Part shown: positions 11,238-22,654 of the stretch, piece after piece
Layout: each line of letters begins with the position of its first letter
Numbering within the stretch: position 1 is the first letter of the stretch
Assembly: GCA_036346375.1 (NCBI GenBank)
Contig: CM070514.1
Location: forward strand, 19,186,463 to 19,250,462
Length of the DNA stretch: 64,000 nucleotides
Direction of reading: 5' to 3'
From: Guadua angustifolia
Lineage: Eukaryota > Streptophyta > Magnoliopsida > Poales > Poaceae
The notes under the pieces: model-generated
The model's database searches: none
What the model was told of the DNA's origin: nothing
Seen by the model: only the letters and a program-made list of their open reading frames with translations
Program-made: the position numbers and the translations under genes

Positions 11238-11555
11238 AATAGGGTTAATTGGATATATGCCACTGTAGCAACCACTTATTTGAGATTTGCCATCGTTCCT
11301 TTGCTTTTTCGAATGATGCCATTATGAAACCGTGCTTATTCGAAATATGCCACTGCTCGCGACACGTGTCCCGTCCGGTCAAACCGAGCGTACGACTCAA
11401 ATTTATTCAACGATTTTGCCCTCCAAGACTGAGCTAGCTGGTACCCAAGAGCCACCCAAGATCAGTGCCCTCCCCCATTCTCTCCCGCGCCACCCAAGAG
11501 CCAAGAACCCTAGAACGATTCCCCACCCAGCGACCGCGACGAGCCCTAGCAATCC
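11238..11555 (+). repeat. MULE left terminal inverted repeat
   Basis: This is the inverse of about 32490-32812, readable block by block: the ATATGCCACTGTAG start, the CATCGTTCCTTTGCTTTTTCGAA block, and the CCACCCAAGAGCCAAGAACC block near the inner end. Differences are scattered substitutions and short indels. It probably holds the promoter of the transposase gene. Confidence 0.85.
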
Positions 11556-11794
11556 AACGTCGTCGGCGATTGCTTCCATGGTGGCGGCCTAAAGGCGTGT
11601 CATTCCCACTCCGCTTCGGCTAATCGGATGTCCGTGGCGGCAATGGACGCTTGTTGTCGAACTCCGGTACATGCCGCCGCGTGTGCTTCAGGAAGTAAGT
11701 CTTTGAGATTGTTGGCATGGTAGTTTTGATTATTTGCATAGTAATTTAGCTTGGTAAATTAGATGTAGTTTTGACTCTTTCGGGATTTCTATAG

Positions 11795-12404
11795 GAGCGA
11801 TGATTCGCTGGAAAAGTTTAGGGTAGTTATTCAGGTGGAGGCCTTCTCCACAATAGAAGAAAGCGGTAGGAAGGTGTACACTAGGTCAAGGAAGCTGACA
11901 TGGTTAACCGATGAGAAGGATATTAGCTTGCGGTCACTGAAGCAAGGTTTGCATAGGCATGCGACGTGGGGACCCAACCAAATGTGTCATTTGTACTACT
12001 ATGACAGGCAGTGCGGTGAGGATGCTAAATTCACTGAGGATACTGATGTCAGGAGCTTGATTGAGATGTACAACATTGAGAAGGAAATCACTTTTATATG
12101 TTTTGTTCTTGATGATGGAGGACCAGATCCATTTGATAATGTAGAGGAGTATGTTGGTGTAGATGATGAAGACTTGTACAGGGATGCTACAGGCACTAAC
12201 AACTTTGCAGAGGAACCCTCTTACATGGGTGAACCTAGTAGCTTTGAGCCTGCTGAAGCAGAGATGGCAGATGACGATCCTGAAGAGCTGACAGTTACAC
12301 ATGATCTTAGCAACCTAACTATTGTCAAAGGGGCTATGTTCCCTGATATAGTTGCTTTCAGAAAGGCTATTAGGCATTACAGAGACCTGATTGCATGATA
12401 TATG
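11795..12404 (+). pseudogene. MULE transposase, N-terminal part
   Basis: An exon opens after a TTTCTATAG acceptor at about 11794 and stays open to a TGA near 12398. It reads through an acidic N-terminal region such as YVGVDDEDLYRDATG, and ends in KGAMFPDIVAFRKAIRHYR. That last motif is like the block (F.d...fr.al..ya) at the start of the DNA-binding domain in plant MuDR-type transposases. The upstream exon is unclear; GTAAGT at 11695 is a good donor. The DDE catalytic domain is absent: copia is inserted at 12405, and 17369-17770 does not resume it. It is a remnant that cannot make active transposase. Confidence 0.75.
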
Positions 12405-12514
12405 TGTTAAAGTAGACCTGTATAGGGTGTTATTTGCTATTTCCATCCTCTACTGTATTTGTATTCCTTTTGGCCCATTGGCCCAATTATTCAAACAGAC
12501 TACCATTCCAAACA
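12405..12514 (+). repeat. Copia 5' LTR, 110 bp
   Basis: Starts TGTTAAAGTAGACC and ends CCATTCCAAACA. It differs from the 3' LTR at 3 of 110 positions by eye. At the commonly used grass LTR rate of 1.3e-8 per site per year that would be about one million years since insertion, a rough figure from only three changes. Confidence 0.95.
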
Positions 12515-12528
12515 TGGTATCGAGTGCG
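12515..12528 (+). other. Copia primer-binding site
   Basis: TGGTATCGAGTGCG directly abuts the 5' LTR and resembles the initiator-tRNA-Met complement TGGTATCAGAGC used by most plant copia elements. Confidence 0.75.
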
Positions 12529-13029
12529 CACCCTAGGGTTCCTCTACCAAAGATCAGTAGCCACCGCCATGGCCGTTTCACCGGTGACGCCACCATTGTC
12601 GCCTTATTTCCTCCGACGGCGCTCTACTCTGCTCTCGGTCCTCTGCCTGCTCTGTCTTTTCTCCCGCCAGACGCATTCTCCGACTCTGCTCGACTCCTCC
12701 GCCGGCGACGCCTTCTCTTCGTCCTCCGCCGGCGACGCCTCCTCTCCGTCCTCCGCTGGCGACGCCTTCTTCTCCAGCGTCGGCGTCGTCTCTTCTTCAA
12801 GCCGCCTCCTCTCCAACGTGCGGGCGGCTTCTTCTCCAACGTGCGGGCCGTGCGGGCCGCTTCTCCGCCGGTTCCTTCTCCGCCGACGACGCCTCCTCTC
12901 CGGCCCCGCCTTCTTCTCCGGCACCGGCGTCCTCTCCGGCGTCGGCGTCCTATCCGGAGCCTCCGTGACAGCCGCTAGAGTAGCCAGCCAGCCAAAAAAA
13001 AAACTGTCCAGCTCAAGTGTTCATCTAAA
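12529..13029 (+). other. Copia 5' leader, GC-rich
   Basis: Between the primer-binding site and gag lies about 500 bases of GC-rich sequence made of imperfect repeats of TCCTCCGCCGGCGACGCC type (about 12700-12960). Open frames here on both strands are low-complexity Arg/Ser-rich and are unlikely to be real proteins. Confidence 0.6.
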
Positions 13030-13960
13030 ATGGCGACCTCATCTCGTTCCTCGGGACCGATGCCTCTCCCGCACGTCATGTTTGATGGGACCAACTTCCG
13101 GGAGTGGTCCACGATGCTCCGGATCGCACATGACAGCCAGCGTCTATGGGGTCACCTCACTGGAGCTTGTCTTCGCCCACCAGTTCCGGTTCGCCCAGTT
13201 CAGCCTGTGGTCGGGTCGGATGGTGCTCCGGTCCCTGCAGATGTTCTTGCAGCATATGAGCAGGACACTTATCAGTACGTTGCCGATCTGCAGACTCTTG
13301 AGAGTCGGCGGCGAGATGAGGCTCGTCTTGTTGTTGTCATCTTAGGCAAGATGAAGGTTGAGCTTGCCATGGATCCGACCTCTTCCTTCTTCTCACCGAT
13401 GTTGGAGCGTCTGTGAGTTTCGATTCAAATGAAAGCGGCGATACTCTCTACACCTCTACACCGAGTCAGGCTCTCTTCGTCAGTTGGACTCCACCGTCGA
13501 TGCCTTCTATCAGCAGATTACCGACGTGTGGCGTCAGCTTGACTCCTTGGAGCCTCCCTACAGTCTGACCTGCGACTGTTGTGGTCTTCATCGGGATCAC
13601 AAGAGTGCTGTTCGCCTCTTTGAGTTCCTCTGCCGACTTCGACCGGAGTTTGAGAAGCTCCGTGCTCAACTGCTGGCCCGCTCACCGCGACCATCCCTGG
13701 TTGAGGCGCTCACCCTAGTCTGTGCTGAGGAGACTCGTCTTCGTGGCGTTCTCTCGTCTTCCTCGTCGGTCCTGATCGCTTCCACACCTCCTGCGACTGC
13801 TCCTCTCCCAAAGATCGGCGGAAGCTTCGTTCTTTGTGGTGAGCATCGTCGGTTGATGATTTCGTCAGAACTATTGCAAGAAGACGGGGCACACCATTGA
13901 GAAGTGCAGGAGGCGGCCTTAGAACCGCAAGGGTGGAGGTGGTGGAAATGGTACCTCACG
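13030..13960 (+). pseudogene. Copia gag
   Basis: The ATG at 13030 opens MATSSRSSGPMPLPHVMF, followed by DGTNFREWSTMLR, the nucleocapsid N-terminal block of copia gag (UBN2/DUF4219 type). The frame is lost near 13416 and resumes at 13484 (VDAFYQQITDVWRQL, then LFEFLCRLRPEFEKLRAQLL). Near 13865-13905 another frame shows a zinc-knuckle remnant, CKKTGHTIEKC. At least two frame changes are needed, so it is not expressed as one protein as written. Confidence 0.85.
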
Positions 13961-14290
13961 CTCACCTAACGCCCTGTTGACAGCCATGCATGATGTGACT
14001 CAGCGTCTTGAGCGCATGGAGCGCTGTCTGGGGGCGACTCCTTCAGGACCGTCTGTTGCCAGTCTTCCTTCAGGTATACAGTTGCCCTGGATTCTTGATT
14101 CTGGGGCTTCTTTTCATATGACATCTGATCCCACTCACCTTGGCCCACTGAGTTCCTTAGCCTTCCCTATGTCTGTCAGGACGGCTGATGGTACTTCCCT
14201 TTCAGTTGCTAGTCGGGGCACTCTTCACACTTCTTGTTGTCATGTTCCTTCTGTTTCACATGTATCTCGCCTTGATTTATAGCTTATCTC
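13960..14290 (+). pseudogene. Copia aspartic protease
   Basis: The frame opening at 13977 contains WILDSGASFHMT at about 14085-14120, the catalytic DSGA motif of copia proteases with its usual SFHMT follow-up. It ends at a TAG near 14280, where an intact polyprotein would continue into integrase. Confidence 0.85.
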
Positions 14291-14499
14291 TGCTGGCCAG
14301 CTCGCTGACCTTGATTGCCATATCATTCTTGAGGCTGACTCTTGTTCTGTTCAGGATCGTCTCACCGGAACCCTGGTTGGTACTGGCCGTTGGGTACTCT
14401 CGGCGTCTTTGGGAGCTTGACTGGCTTCACCTTCCCTCCGCTTCCGTCACGTCCACCTCCAGCAGCCAGTCGACTGTTGTCCCTGATGTCACTGTCCTC

Positions 14500-15320
14500 G
14501 CCACCTCTGCTTCCGCCAGTTTTGCTCAGTGGCATCATCGTTTAGGTCACATGTGTAGGTCTCGTCTTTTTTTGTTAGTGAGTCGTGGTGTTCTTGGGAA
14601 GGTTTCTAGTGATACCTCCTATCCTGTATGGGCTGTAAGCTTGGGAAGCAGCTACAACTACCCTATCCCACCAGTGACTCTGTGTCTCTTCAACCATTTG
14701 ATTTGGTTCATTCGGATGTATGGGGCCTGGCTCCTTCGTTTCGAAAGGGGGTCATCGCTACTATGTGATCTTTATTGATGATTTCTCTCGTTACACTTGG
14801 ATCTATCTTCTGACCTCTAGGCATCAGGTGTTGTTTGCCTACCAGGCCTTTGCTACCATGGTCCGCACACAGTTTGACTCGTTTATTCGTGTCTTTCGTG
14901 CTGACTCTGCTGGCGAGTACCTATCCACCTCTCTTCGTCAGTATCTCCTTGAGCAGGGTACCCTTCCTCAGTACTCTTGTATCGGTGCTCACGCTCAGAA
15001 TGGTGTTTCTGAGCGCAAGCATCGTCACCTTCTTGAGACTGCGCGGGCGATGATGCTATCTTCCTTTGTTCCGCCCACTGGCCGAGGATGTCTCTCATCA
15101 TTGTTTACCTTGTGAACCTTGATTTTCATCGCTTCTTGAGGTGCCACCTGTTGAGCGTCTTTTGCAGACTCCTCAAGATACCACCTTTGTGCGTTCGGGT
15201 GTGTTGTCTTTGTACTTCTTCATTTCATGAGCGACGGCTCACCGCTTCATCTGTTGAGTCGTTTTCTTGGCTATGATGTTGAGCGCAAGGGTTATCGCTG
15301 TTGGGACCTTGTGGCTCGCA
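14500..15320 (+). pseudogene. Copia integrase
   Basis: WHHRLGHMCRSRL at about 14530-14570 is the GAG-pre-integrase HHCC region. From 14760 another frame reads YYVIFIDDFSRYTWIYLL with the first catalytic D, then RADSAGEYLS with the second. The catalytic Glu lies in NGVSERKHRHLLETARAMM at about 15000. Frame shifts separate these blocks, and the frame is lost near 15110. Confidence 0.85.
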
Positions 15321-15830
15321 GGATCCGAGTTTCTCGAGATGTCACTTTTGATGAGTCTTGACCCTTCTTCACTCGTGATCCTTCCTCTAGCCCGCACTCT
15401 ACTTCTGATTCGCTCTCCTTTCTCACTCTACCTGATGCTTCCTCCTATCCACCACCATTCTCTCCTCCGTCCCTACATTTACCTCCATCCTTGCCACCAC
15501 CACCCTTACCTTCCATTCCAAATTTCTTCATCGCCGCTTCCACCTCTCCTCGCCACCTCGCAGCCTCCCTTGTTTTTACGCCTCCTCCCGTCTGCTTCCA
15601 CTACACTCGCCGTCCACCTCCTCCCAGTTCCTCCTCCTTCTAGGTCCCGGCCCTACTCCCTTGAGACTCTTCTCCCTTGAGTCCTCTCCTCCGCTCCTCC
15701 TTCAGGTGTCCTCTCTCGCTTCTTCACCACGCAAGACGCTCTTCATGATCGGAGTACGATTCCTCGTCCCGATCGCTACTGATTCGTTGCTCTGCCACTG
15801 CTTCCTCCGAGCCTACCTCCTATCGTGAAA
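15320..15830 (+). other. Copia integrase-RT linker, Pro/Ser/His-rich
   Basis: Low-complexity C-rich sequence coding in one frame for Pro/His/Ser-rich residues. Such variable spacers between integrase and RT are usual in copia polyproteins. No domain is visible. Confidence 0.55.
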
Positions 15831-17220
15831 TTACTTATTTATCCCGATGGCGTTATGGCCGAGGAGCTTGTTGCTCTAGAGCCTTGGCACTTGGGACATT
15901 GCCCTCTTCCCGCTTCACATTCTTATCGCGTGCAAGTGGGTCTATAAGATCAAGACTCGCCCTGATGGCTCTATTGAGCGCTATAAGGCGCGTCTCGTTG
16001 CACGTGGTTTCCAGCAGGAGTATGGGCGTGACTACGAGGAGACCTCCGCTCCTGTTGCTCACTAGACCACTGTTCACACTCTTGTGGCTGTTGCTTCTGT
16101 TCGCCAGTGGACCATCTCCTAGCTTGATGTGAAGAATGCCTTTCTTCACGATGAGCTACGTGAGGAGGTCTATATGCAACCACCTCTTGCCTTTTCTGTG
16201 CCAGATGGCCATGTGTGTCGCCTTCGTCGTTCTCTCTATGGGCTGGGCTCAAGCAAGCCCCTCATGCTTGGTTTGAGCGTTTCACCTCGTTGTCATCACT
16301 GCTCTCTTCGTTCACACTTCTCCTCGTGGTCGTACTCTACTTCTTTACGTAGATGACATGCTCATCACTGGTGATGATCCTCTAGTACGTTGCCTTTGTG
16401 AAGGCGCGTCTCAGTGAGCAGTTTCAGATGTCTGATTTGGGTCCTCTTCGGTATTTCCTTGGGGTTGAGGTCACCTCCACGCCTGAGGGCTACTACCTCT
16501 CCCAGAGGAAGTACATTCAAGATCTCCTTGATCGGGCATGTCTCACCGATCAGCGTACTGCTGCCACTCCTATGGAGCTTCACCTTCAGCTTCGTCCTAT
16601 TGACGGTACTCCTCTTGAGGATCCTACTCGCTACCGTCACCTAGTTGGGAGTCTTGTTTACCTTGGCATTACTCGTCTTGACATCTCCCACGCTGTTCAC
16701 ATCCTGAGCCAGTTTATGCAGACTCCCACTCAGATTCACTACAGTCACTTCCTTCGAGTCCTGCGGTATCTTCGTGGTACCATTGATCATCGTCTGTTTT
16801 TCTCTTGCTCCAGCCCATTGCAGCTTCAGGCCTATTCAGATGCTTCCTGGGCTAGTGATTCCTCTGATCGTAAGTCTCTCTCTACTTATTGTGTCTTCCT
16901 TGGTTCTTCTCTGATTGCCTGGAAGACCAAGAAGTAGATATGATTCGCGCCACCATCGAGGTCGAGTTATGCTTGGCCTTTGTGATACCGAGGTGACTTG
17001 GTTACGGTGGCTTCTGGCAGATTTTGGTGTCACTATCTCTACCCCTACGACGGTGTGCTCTGACAGTACCGGCGCGATCAGCATTGCTCGAGATTTGGTG
17101 AAGCACGAGCTCACCAAGCACATTGGCGTCGATGCTTCCTATGTCCGGTCGCAGGTGCAGCAGCAGTGGTTGCCCTTCAGTATATGCCTTCCGAGGTTCA
17201 GATGATCTTCATCTCTCCAA
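15830..17220 (+). pseudogene. Copia reverse transcriptase and RNase H
   Basis: RT blocks appear in order: KWVYKIKTRPDGSIERYKARLVARGF (about 15930-16010, given across its conserved length), LDVKNAFLHDELREEVYMQPP (about 16125), LLYVDDMLITGDD with the catalytic YVDD (about 16335-16375), and SEQFQMSDLGPLRYFLG (about 16415). RNase H follows with YSDASWASDSSDRKS (about 16840) and CSDSTGAISIARD (about 17060). Two in-frame TAG codons and several frameshifts break it. Mobilisation would need proteins supplied by another copy. Confidence 0.9.
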
Positions 17221-17244
17221 ACTCAATGTTGTGGATCCACCTTG

Positions 17245-17258
17245 AGTTTGAGGGGGGG
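17245..17258 (+). other. Copia polypurine tract
   Basis: GAGTTTGAGGGGGG immediately precedes the 3' LTR, the expected primer for plus-strand synthesis. Confidence 0.85.
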
Positions 17259-17368
17259 TGTTAAAGTAGACTTGTATAGGGTGTTATTTGCTATTTCCAT
17301 CCTCTACTGCATTTGTATTCCTTTTGGCCCATTGGCCCAATTATTCAAACAGACTAACATTCCAAACA
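17259..17368 (+). repeat. Copia 3' LTR, 110 bp
   Basis: Same 110 bp as 12405-12514 with three substitutions; begins TGTTAAAGTAGACT and ends AACATTCCAAACA. It is followed by the ATATG target duplication. Confidence 0.95.
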
Positions 17369-17770
17369 ATATGAATGGGCTGATACCCTTGCCTAAGGCT
17401 TCTTTATATGTCCTTTCTTTTACTTTGTTTGAAGAGATATAATCCTAACACGTGGCCAGATTTCTGGGATGGAAAAAGACACGAGTTTCCCATTCCATCA
17501 CCTTGTTCAATTGGTTATATTTGTTTCCATTTTATCTGGAAGTTCTAATGTCAACACGAGTTCAGTTAGAGCAAGAATTTACCATTTAAGGCATTTGAAG
17601 TGTTCAGAACATGCCATCATTCAAAATGTTAAAGAGGTAGTTCTGTTTGTTCTCTACATAAAAGGAGTACCTTACCTCTTAGTACATTGTTAAATACGCT
17701 GTTCATCATTTTTAAAAGCTTACAGTGCTGCAACAAACTTGAAAGCTTACAGTGCTGCAACAAACTAGGC
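17369..17770. other. MULE internal sequence, nothing recognised
   Basis: Between the copia insertion and the GRF gene end lies 400 bases that belong to the MULE by position. I see no catalytic transposase motif, which argues that the MULE was already an internally deleted copy before copia arrived. Confidence 0.5.
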
Positions 17771-18136
17771 CTACTTCAAAGAAACTGCTACAACAATTGA
17801 CATTATGAAACAAGAGAAAAAAATCCACATTACTACAACATTCTTCATCCAGTTTACAGCTGTAATCAATTCTTCACTTTGCTTCTTCAATGCACTGACA
17901 TCGACACAGAGTTGCTTCAAATGCACACAACCTTCAATCGAGCCACATTGCTTGCGAGATTTCGCATTGTACTCATTCCATGGCCACATGCAATAGATTC
18001 ATCCTCCCACATGAAAAAGTTGCACACATCATTGCTCTGCAATCCTCAATAGCAACAAAATGCAATCAAAACACTGGGAATCAAATCAACAACTCAGCAA
18101 ACAATCAAGTTGAAGACTAACCGGGCAATTGTTCTT
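17771..18136 (-). pseudogene. GRF zinc-finger gene, 3' part (exon 1 end and exon 2)
   Basis: Read on the minus strand, exon 1 resumes at 18136 after the 14-kb insertion and ends in codons for NNCP before a GTTAG donor. After an intron, exon 2 begins at about 18036 following TTGCAG and supplies CNFFMWEDE, the last Cys and aromatic block of a GRF zinc finger. A frame change near 17985 then leads into EYNAKSRKQCGSIEG, a coiled-coil-like segment (VSALKKQSEELITAVNWMK) and a C-terminal hydrophobic helix (WIFFSCFIMSIVVAVSLK), ending at TAG 17771. This N-zinc finger, coil, tail-anchor layout is common in small plant GRF proteins. The N-terminal half lies at 32297-32455. Confidence 0.75.
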
Positions 18137-21100
18137 TGTCGGGACCCGAATTCATAATTCGGAACCCTCTGTGTATACTGCACTAGTCCAGGAATCAAGC
18201 TAGTGCACACAGTGGAAACATCGGTGAAATATCAATCCATATACTAAAATAACTTAATAAAAGACAATTAGCATTAAATATCAGAGTAGCGATCTTATGA
18301 TCAAAGCTTACATTAAATGCCTTGGAGGGCAAACAACTCAATAATACGCAGCGGAACGAGACGGAATAACTTCAGTGAAACCCATCCATATGCCTCACAG
18401 GCAATCGACTGGGGTAGCGCAATCTAGTCCTTCACGGCCTTCAAATGATCTTCAATGACATTTGATATCTTGATGACTTCTCCAGCAACTGAGCAATTTT
18501 GTTATAGCAAGGGTAAGCACATGAAGTACTTAGCAAGTTGTGCACAAAATGCATTTCTACCATAGCTATATGCCAGGCTTATTCCAAAGAATGGCTATGT
18601 GGTTTATTTGTAGTAAAGCAGCATTTATGAACACATACATTACATAGATTAAAAAGAGAGTAAAACAAATAATAACAATAATTAGATTCAATGATTCTCA
18701 AGTAAACCAAGTTTCCATCTTAAGTCAAGTTTGATTCTTCCACATGGCAACATGTCATCCCATTCAGTTGTCCGATTAATTAACTAACCCTTGACTGTAA
18801 TTCCCGAGCATTGCTCAATCATGAAAGCACGGCTATTCAATAGATTTTACACTCTGCAGAGGTTATGCACTTTACCCACACAACATGATAATCTCTTTGT
18901 GCTCGCCATTAGCACACTTTCTTTGGTGTGCCGGCAGAGAAATCATGACAAAGCCTTTACAATGCTCTGTCTTAACTCAATACTACCCGCTAAGATTTCA
19001 ACACGATGGGCTAAACCACCACAACAGGCCCTCCTCTTGCGCCATGTGAGTTCATCCGCACACGGATTCACACCACCACGATAGTACTAAAGCTAAGGCA
19101 TTGCAAATTAGTTGGCTAGGTCGCCCATAATGTATATGTGGTTGCATGATTGACTCAGGTCAAAGGCTCGCAAGGTTAAGTCCTTAGGGTGATCAAAGCA
19201 AAACTTGCACATACCCGCTGCCCATCGGGCCCACCCTGGCACACTTGCCCTTACCACTTGCTTCAATCTAAATGATTACCAACCCAATTGATTACCAAGC
19301 ACCATGTGCTATCCACAAATTAACATTGTTGTGTGACCACCTCGTCACAACAACTCAATCTCTTTGTGTGACCACACATGGCACACAAGTTCACATTATT
19401 GTTCCACAATCCATTAGTCAAGATTAATTATCCATGATTCATGTACATGATGACGTGGCATGGCTAAGCAATCTAATCCGATCTAACCATCCCATGTTGA
19501 TTTTATTATTAACCAACTATAGTGAACCAATCTAGGGTGACAAGTGGATCATGGCATACAATCGACAAGGTAGGGTATAATTCAACAGGTATGATATCTA
19601 AATCCCAAATTAGATTGAAATCATTTGTACTCTTGAATTAACATGCAATATGGTAAAACAAAATAACAACTTTATAAACTTGGGTTCAACATGATCAAAG
19701 CACAGCTTGCTCGACACTTGCTATATATCTATCGCTCTTTAATCTTTATCCTTTATTCTTGATCTTCAATCTTCACTCCTTTTACCTTCAGCTCCTTCGA
19801 ACGACTTCCAGATTCCTTCGAACAACTTCCGGACGACACGTCTAACGATTAAAGACAAAGCAAATACAAACTTAACTCAAAAACACAAATCAAATAAACT
19901 CCAAATTGAGAATAGATGGTTTGGATCAAAGGGCTTAGATGAATTTAGAACTCGATCGATTCGACGGAGATCGATGGAAGAGAACAAAGCTTTAAGATAC
20001 ACCGAAAAGAAAATACTGATAACTGAGAAAGAAAGATTAATATTCTAGAGAATATTCCTTTTGAATTTATTAACTTGATTGGATAGATATTAACATATGG
20101 GCTCTCGATCCATAGCCAGGGTCCACGAAGATACATTAGTTCACATTGAACTAAGCTAATGCTCGATGTTGACTTTTGTTGACCTAATGATACACGTCAA
20201 GCAAAAGAGATAGATAGATCTTGGCACAAGGATATGGTATATGTCCATTGGTCTATCAACCAAGTTCATAGACTAATCTAAGAGTCAATGATGAATTAGG
20301 GTTTATCGAATATGACATCGACACATAGGATCGATACGCCATCTGCTAGGGTTTGATCTCGGGATTTGGACTCACAAAGAAGAACATGGCTTGATGATGA
20401 TAAGGTGATGATGATATGACATCCTGAATTGATAACATAGAACTTCGGCAAGGTTTAGGATTGATTGCAGTTAACCAACTAGAATAGATACAGGCATTCT
20501 ATGCGATTTTATGATTCGAATATAAAGATGACAAAGCAACAAAGCTAGGTCATGGTCTAAAGATGATAACATGAAGGTGATATGGCGTGAGGTCATGATC
20601 TGAGATCAAGATTGATCTCTGATCGAGGTTCTCATGCAACGCCAAGATCGCTAACGATAGATTGAATCTAGGTTATATTAGAATTAAAGAAGATGATACA
20701 TGGAGAGATACACATAGCTTAGGAATAGGATAGGTAGGGATGGCATCGCGACAAAAGTTTACAAAGGATGGCTAATCAAACTAGGGGTGGGCATTTTAAG
20801 CGAAACAAATTCAAGAACGAATCAATTAGCAGATTATTTGGTTTATTAGGTTTCGATTCGATTTTTTTTGATATAATTAGGTTTTCGATGTTGGTTCGGT
20901 TTTCACTTTCAAAACCGCAATAACGAATCTTAGAATAAGCTATATATCGATACTACTTTTATAATATTCTTCCTAAAGCCACTAAATAATTCTCATGTTA
21001 TAGTACATTTATGCATATGTTTAGTATATTCATATGTTCTATTATGCTTATGTTGTAATGACATATGAATTTTGTGTGGGTTTATCCATAATCTGTGTTG

Positions 21101-22639
21101 CAATATGAGAAGGACTAAATCTAATCTACCTAGTGTTATTCATATTTTGGTTAAGCGAAAAACCGAATTAACGAATCGAAATATTTGGTTAATTCGGTTC
21201 GTTTTTATTTTGGTAGAAATTCGGTTTCAGTTTCAAAAACCGAATTATTTTAAAACCGAAAAACCGAACCGATTAAACCGAAAAACCGAATGCCACCCTA
21301 GCAAAATGAATCCGATAACAAAGGACTAGATCGAAAGACAAGCGGTAGATCGCGAATATGGCTTAACGGCAAGCGAGACCAAAGGAACTCTAAAGATGGA
21401 CAAAACAGAGATATATTGACCTCATCGACAAGATGACACGGCCATGGCAAACTAATATGGTTGGCGGCAAAAGATGACACGACGGCGAATGTAATGTGGC
21501 CAACAATTACTAAAAATTTTGGATGATGGAACAAAGAAAGAGGAATAAGCACGGCAGAGAGAACGGCGATATGAATTCAAGCAGTATGGTGGATTTCACA
21601 AAAACCCTACGGATAGATCACAAACTACCGATAATCAGCACGAAACTAATAGATTGATTGATCATATCTTTTAAGATAATGCATGGAATGCAACCAAATT
21701 TTGCAGAGAGGTATATGGGATGATTTGGCACGATATGATGCAGGTGGATTTGATTTTTACCTTCTGGATCAACGGGGAACGCACGAGCAAGATTCAGCTG
21801 CGCATACAGGGGCCTGATTTGGAAAGATGATGAATTCTGCGCAAATCCAAAGAACAAATCCTTGAGTTAGGGTGAGCATCATGAAGAGGGCATCAAGATA
21901 CACCTACTGTACAAAGGGCTTAGTCAGATTCGAAAAAACGAGGGAGAATAGGCGATGTCAATATTGAAGATTGGCATGGCCGTATCTTTCTCCTCGGTGG
22001 ATGAAACTGCACCAAATTTGTTGGAGAGATAAATGGGACAATATGGCACAAGGTGACGCAGGTGGCTCTGGAAAGTACTCACCAGATTGATCGGAATCGC
22101 GATGCCAAAATCGACCAACGAAAGGCTGCGCTCCGGAGAAGAATTAAAGATTGATCTGAGGTTTGGGGGTGATCTGGCCGTGGAGGATACTTGGGAGAGG
22201 TCTTGGTACCTTTATATAGGCTTGGGAAGTCGTGCCATGCAAGGAAAGCAAATTTGGAAGGAGTTTGGAAAGGAAACGGATTGAAAAGGACTTGGATCGA
22301 ACACCTGGCGCATGTGCTACAGTATCCGATGACGTGGCCTCTTCTGGCGCGTTGGATCTTCATCAAATGGCCAGCAGGCGACGCGGAATTCAAATTAAAT
22401 ACCAAAAATAGCAAACAAGCTCAGAAAAATCTCAGAAAATACACAAAAATTCCTTGAAGCACAAGGAAGCCAAATAAAATAGATTTGAATTTAATTAAAG
22501 TATTAATTAATCAAATTAAATTGTTTTAACTTTAGAAAATTCCAAATTAAGCTTTAATTAAGCGAGAAAATTATCGCGAATTTTTGGGGAGCTAAATTTC
22601 ACAAAAGATTTTTGAAAACCCAAATTTTGGGATGTTACA
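18137..22639 (-). repeat. LARD 3' LTR (left copy), 4.5 kb
   Basis: Starts on the plus strand TGTCGGGACCCG and ends GGGATGTTACA. It aligns with the right copy along its whole length apart from the hAT-like insertion at 20782-21301, so the original LTR is about 3.98 kb. No protein-coding gene is visible; short open frames are not preserved between the two copies. 18137-20780 and 21300-22639 hold only LTR sequence. Confidence 0.93.
20782..21301. mobile_element. hAT-like non-autonomous insertion in the 3' LTR
   Basis: Present in the left LTR and absent from the same place in the right LTR (about 30987). Ends are TAGGGGTGGGCATT and the inverse AATGCCACCCTA, a terminus typical of plant hAT elements. 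The interior is AT-rich with runs of AACCGAA/TTCGGTT type. The flanks suggest an imperfect short duplication (CAAA), not a clean 8-bp one. Confidence 0.7.
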
Positions 22640-22654
22640 AATCTCTCCCCCTTA
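22640..22654 (-). other. LARD polypurine tract
   Basis: On the minus strand the sequence TAAGGGGGAGAGATT directly precedes the 3' LTR start TGTAACATCCC. Confidence 0.85.

Larger units (their letters stand above)
12405..17368 (+). mobile_element. Ty1-copia retrotransposon with very short LTRs
   Basis: Complete element of 4964 bp flanked by the perfect 5-bp target duplication ATATG (12400-12404 and 17369-17373). LTRs are 110 bp, one of the shortest lengths for a coding copia element. A primer-binding site follows the 5' LTR and a G-rich polypurine tract precedes the 3' LTR. Domain order gag, protease, integrase, RT, RNase H shows the copia type. The coding region is broken by several frameshifts and stops. 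It sits in the MULE transposase gene. Confidence 0.95.

Noticed and set aside
12604..12978. Arg-rich or Ser-rich proteins in the copia leader
   Set aside because: The sequence is an imperfect GC-rich repeat; open frames in several phases are a by-product.
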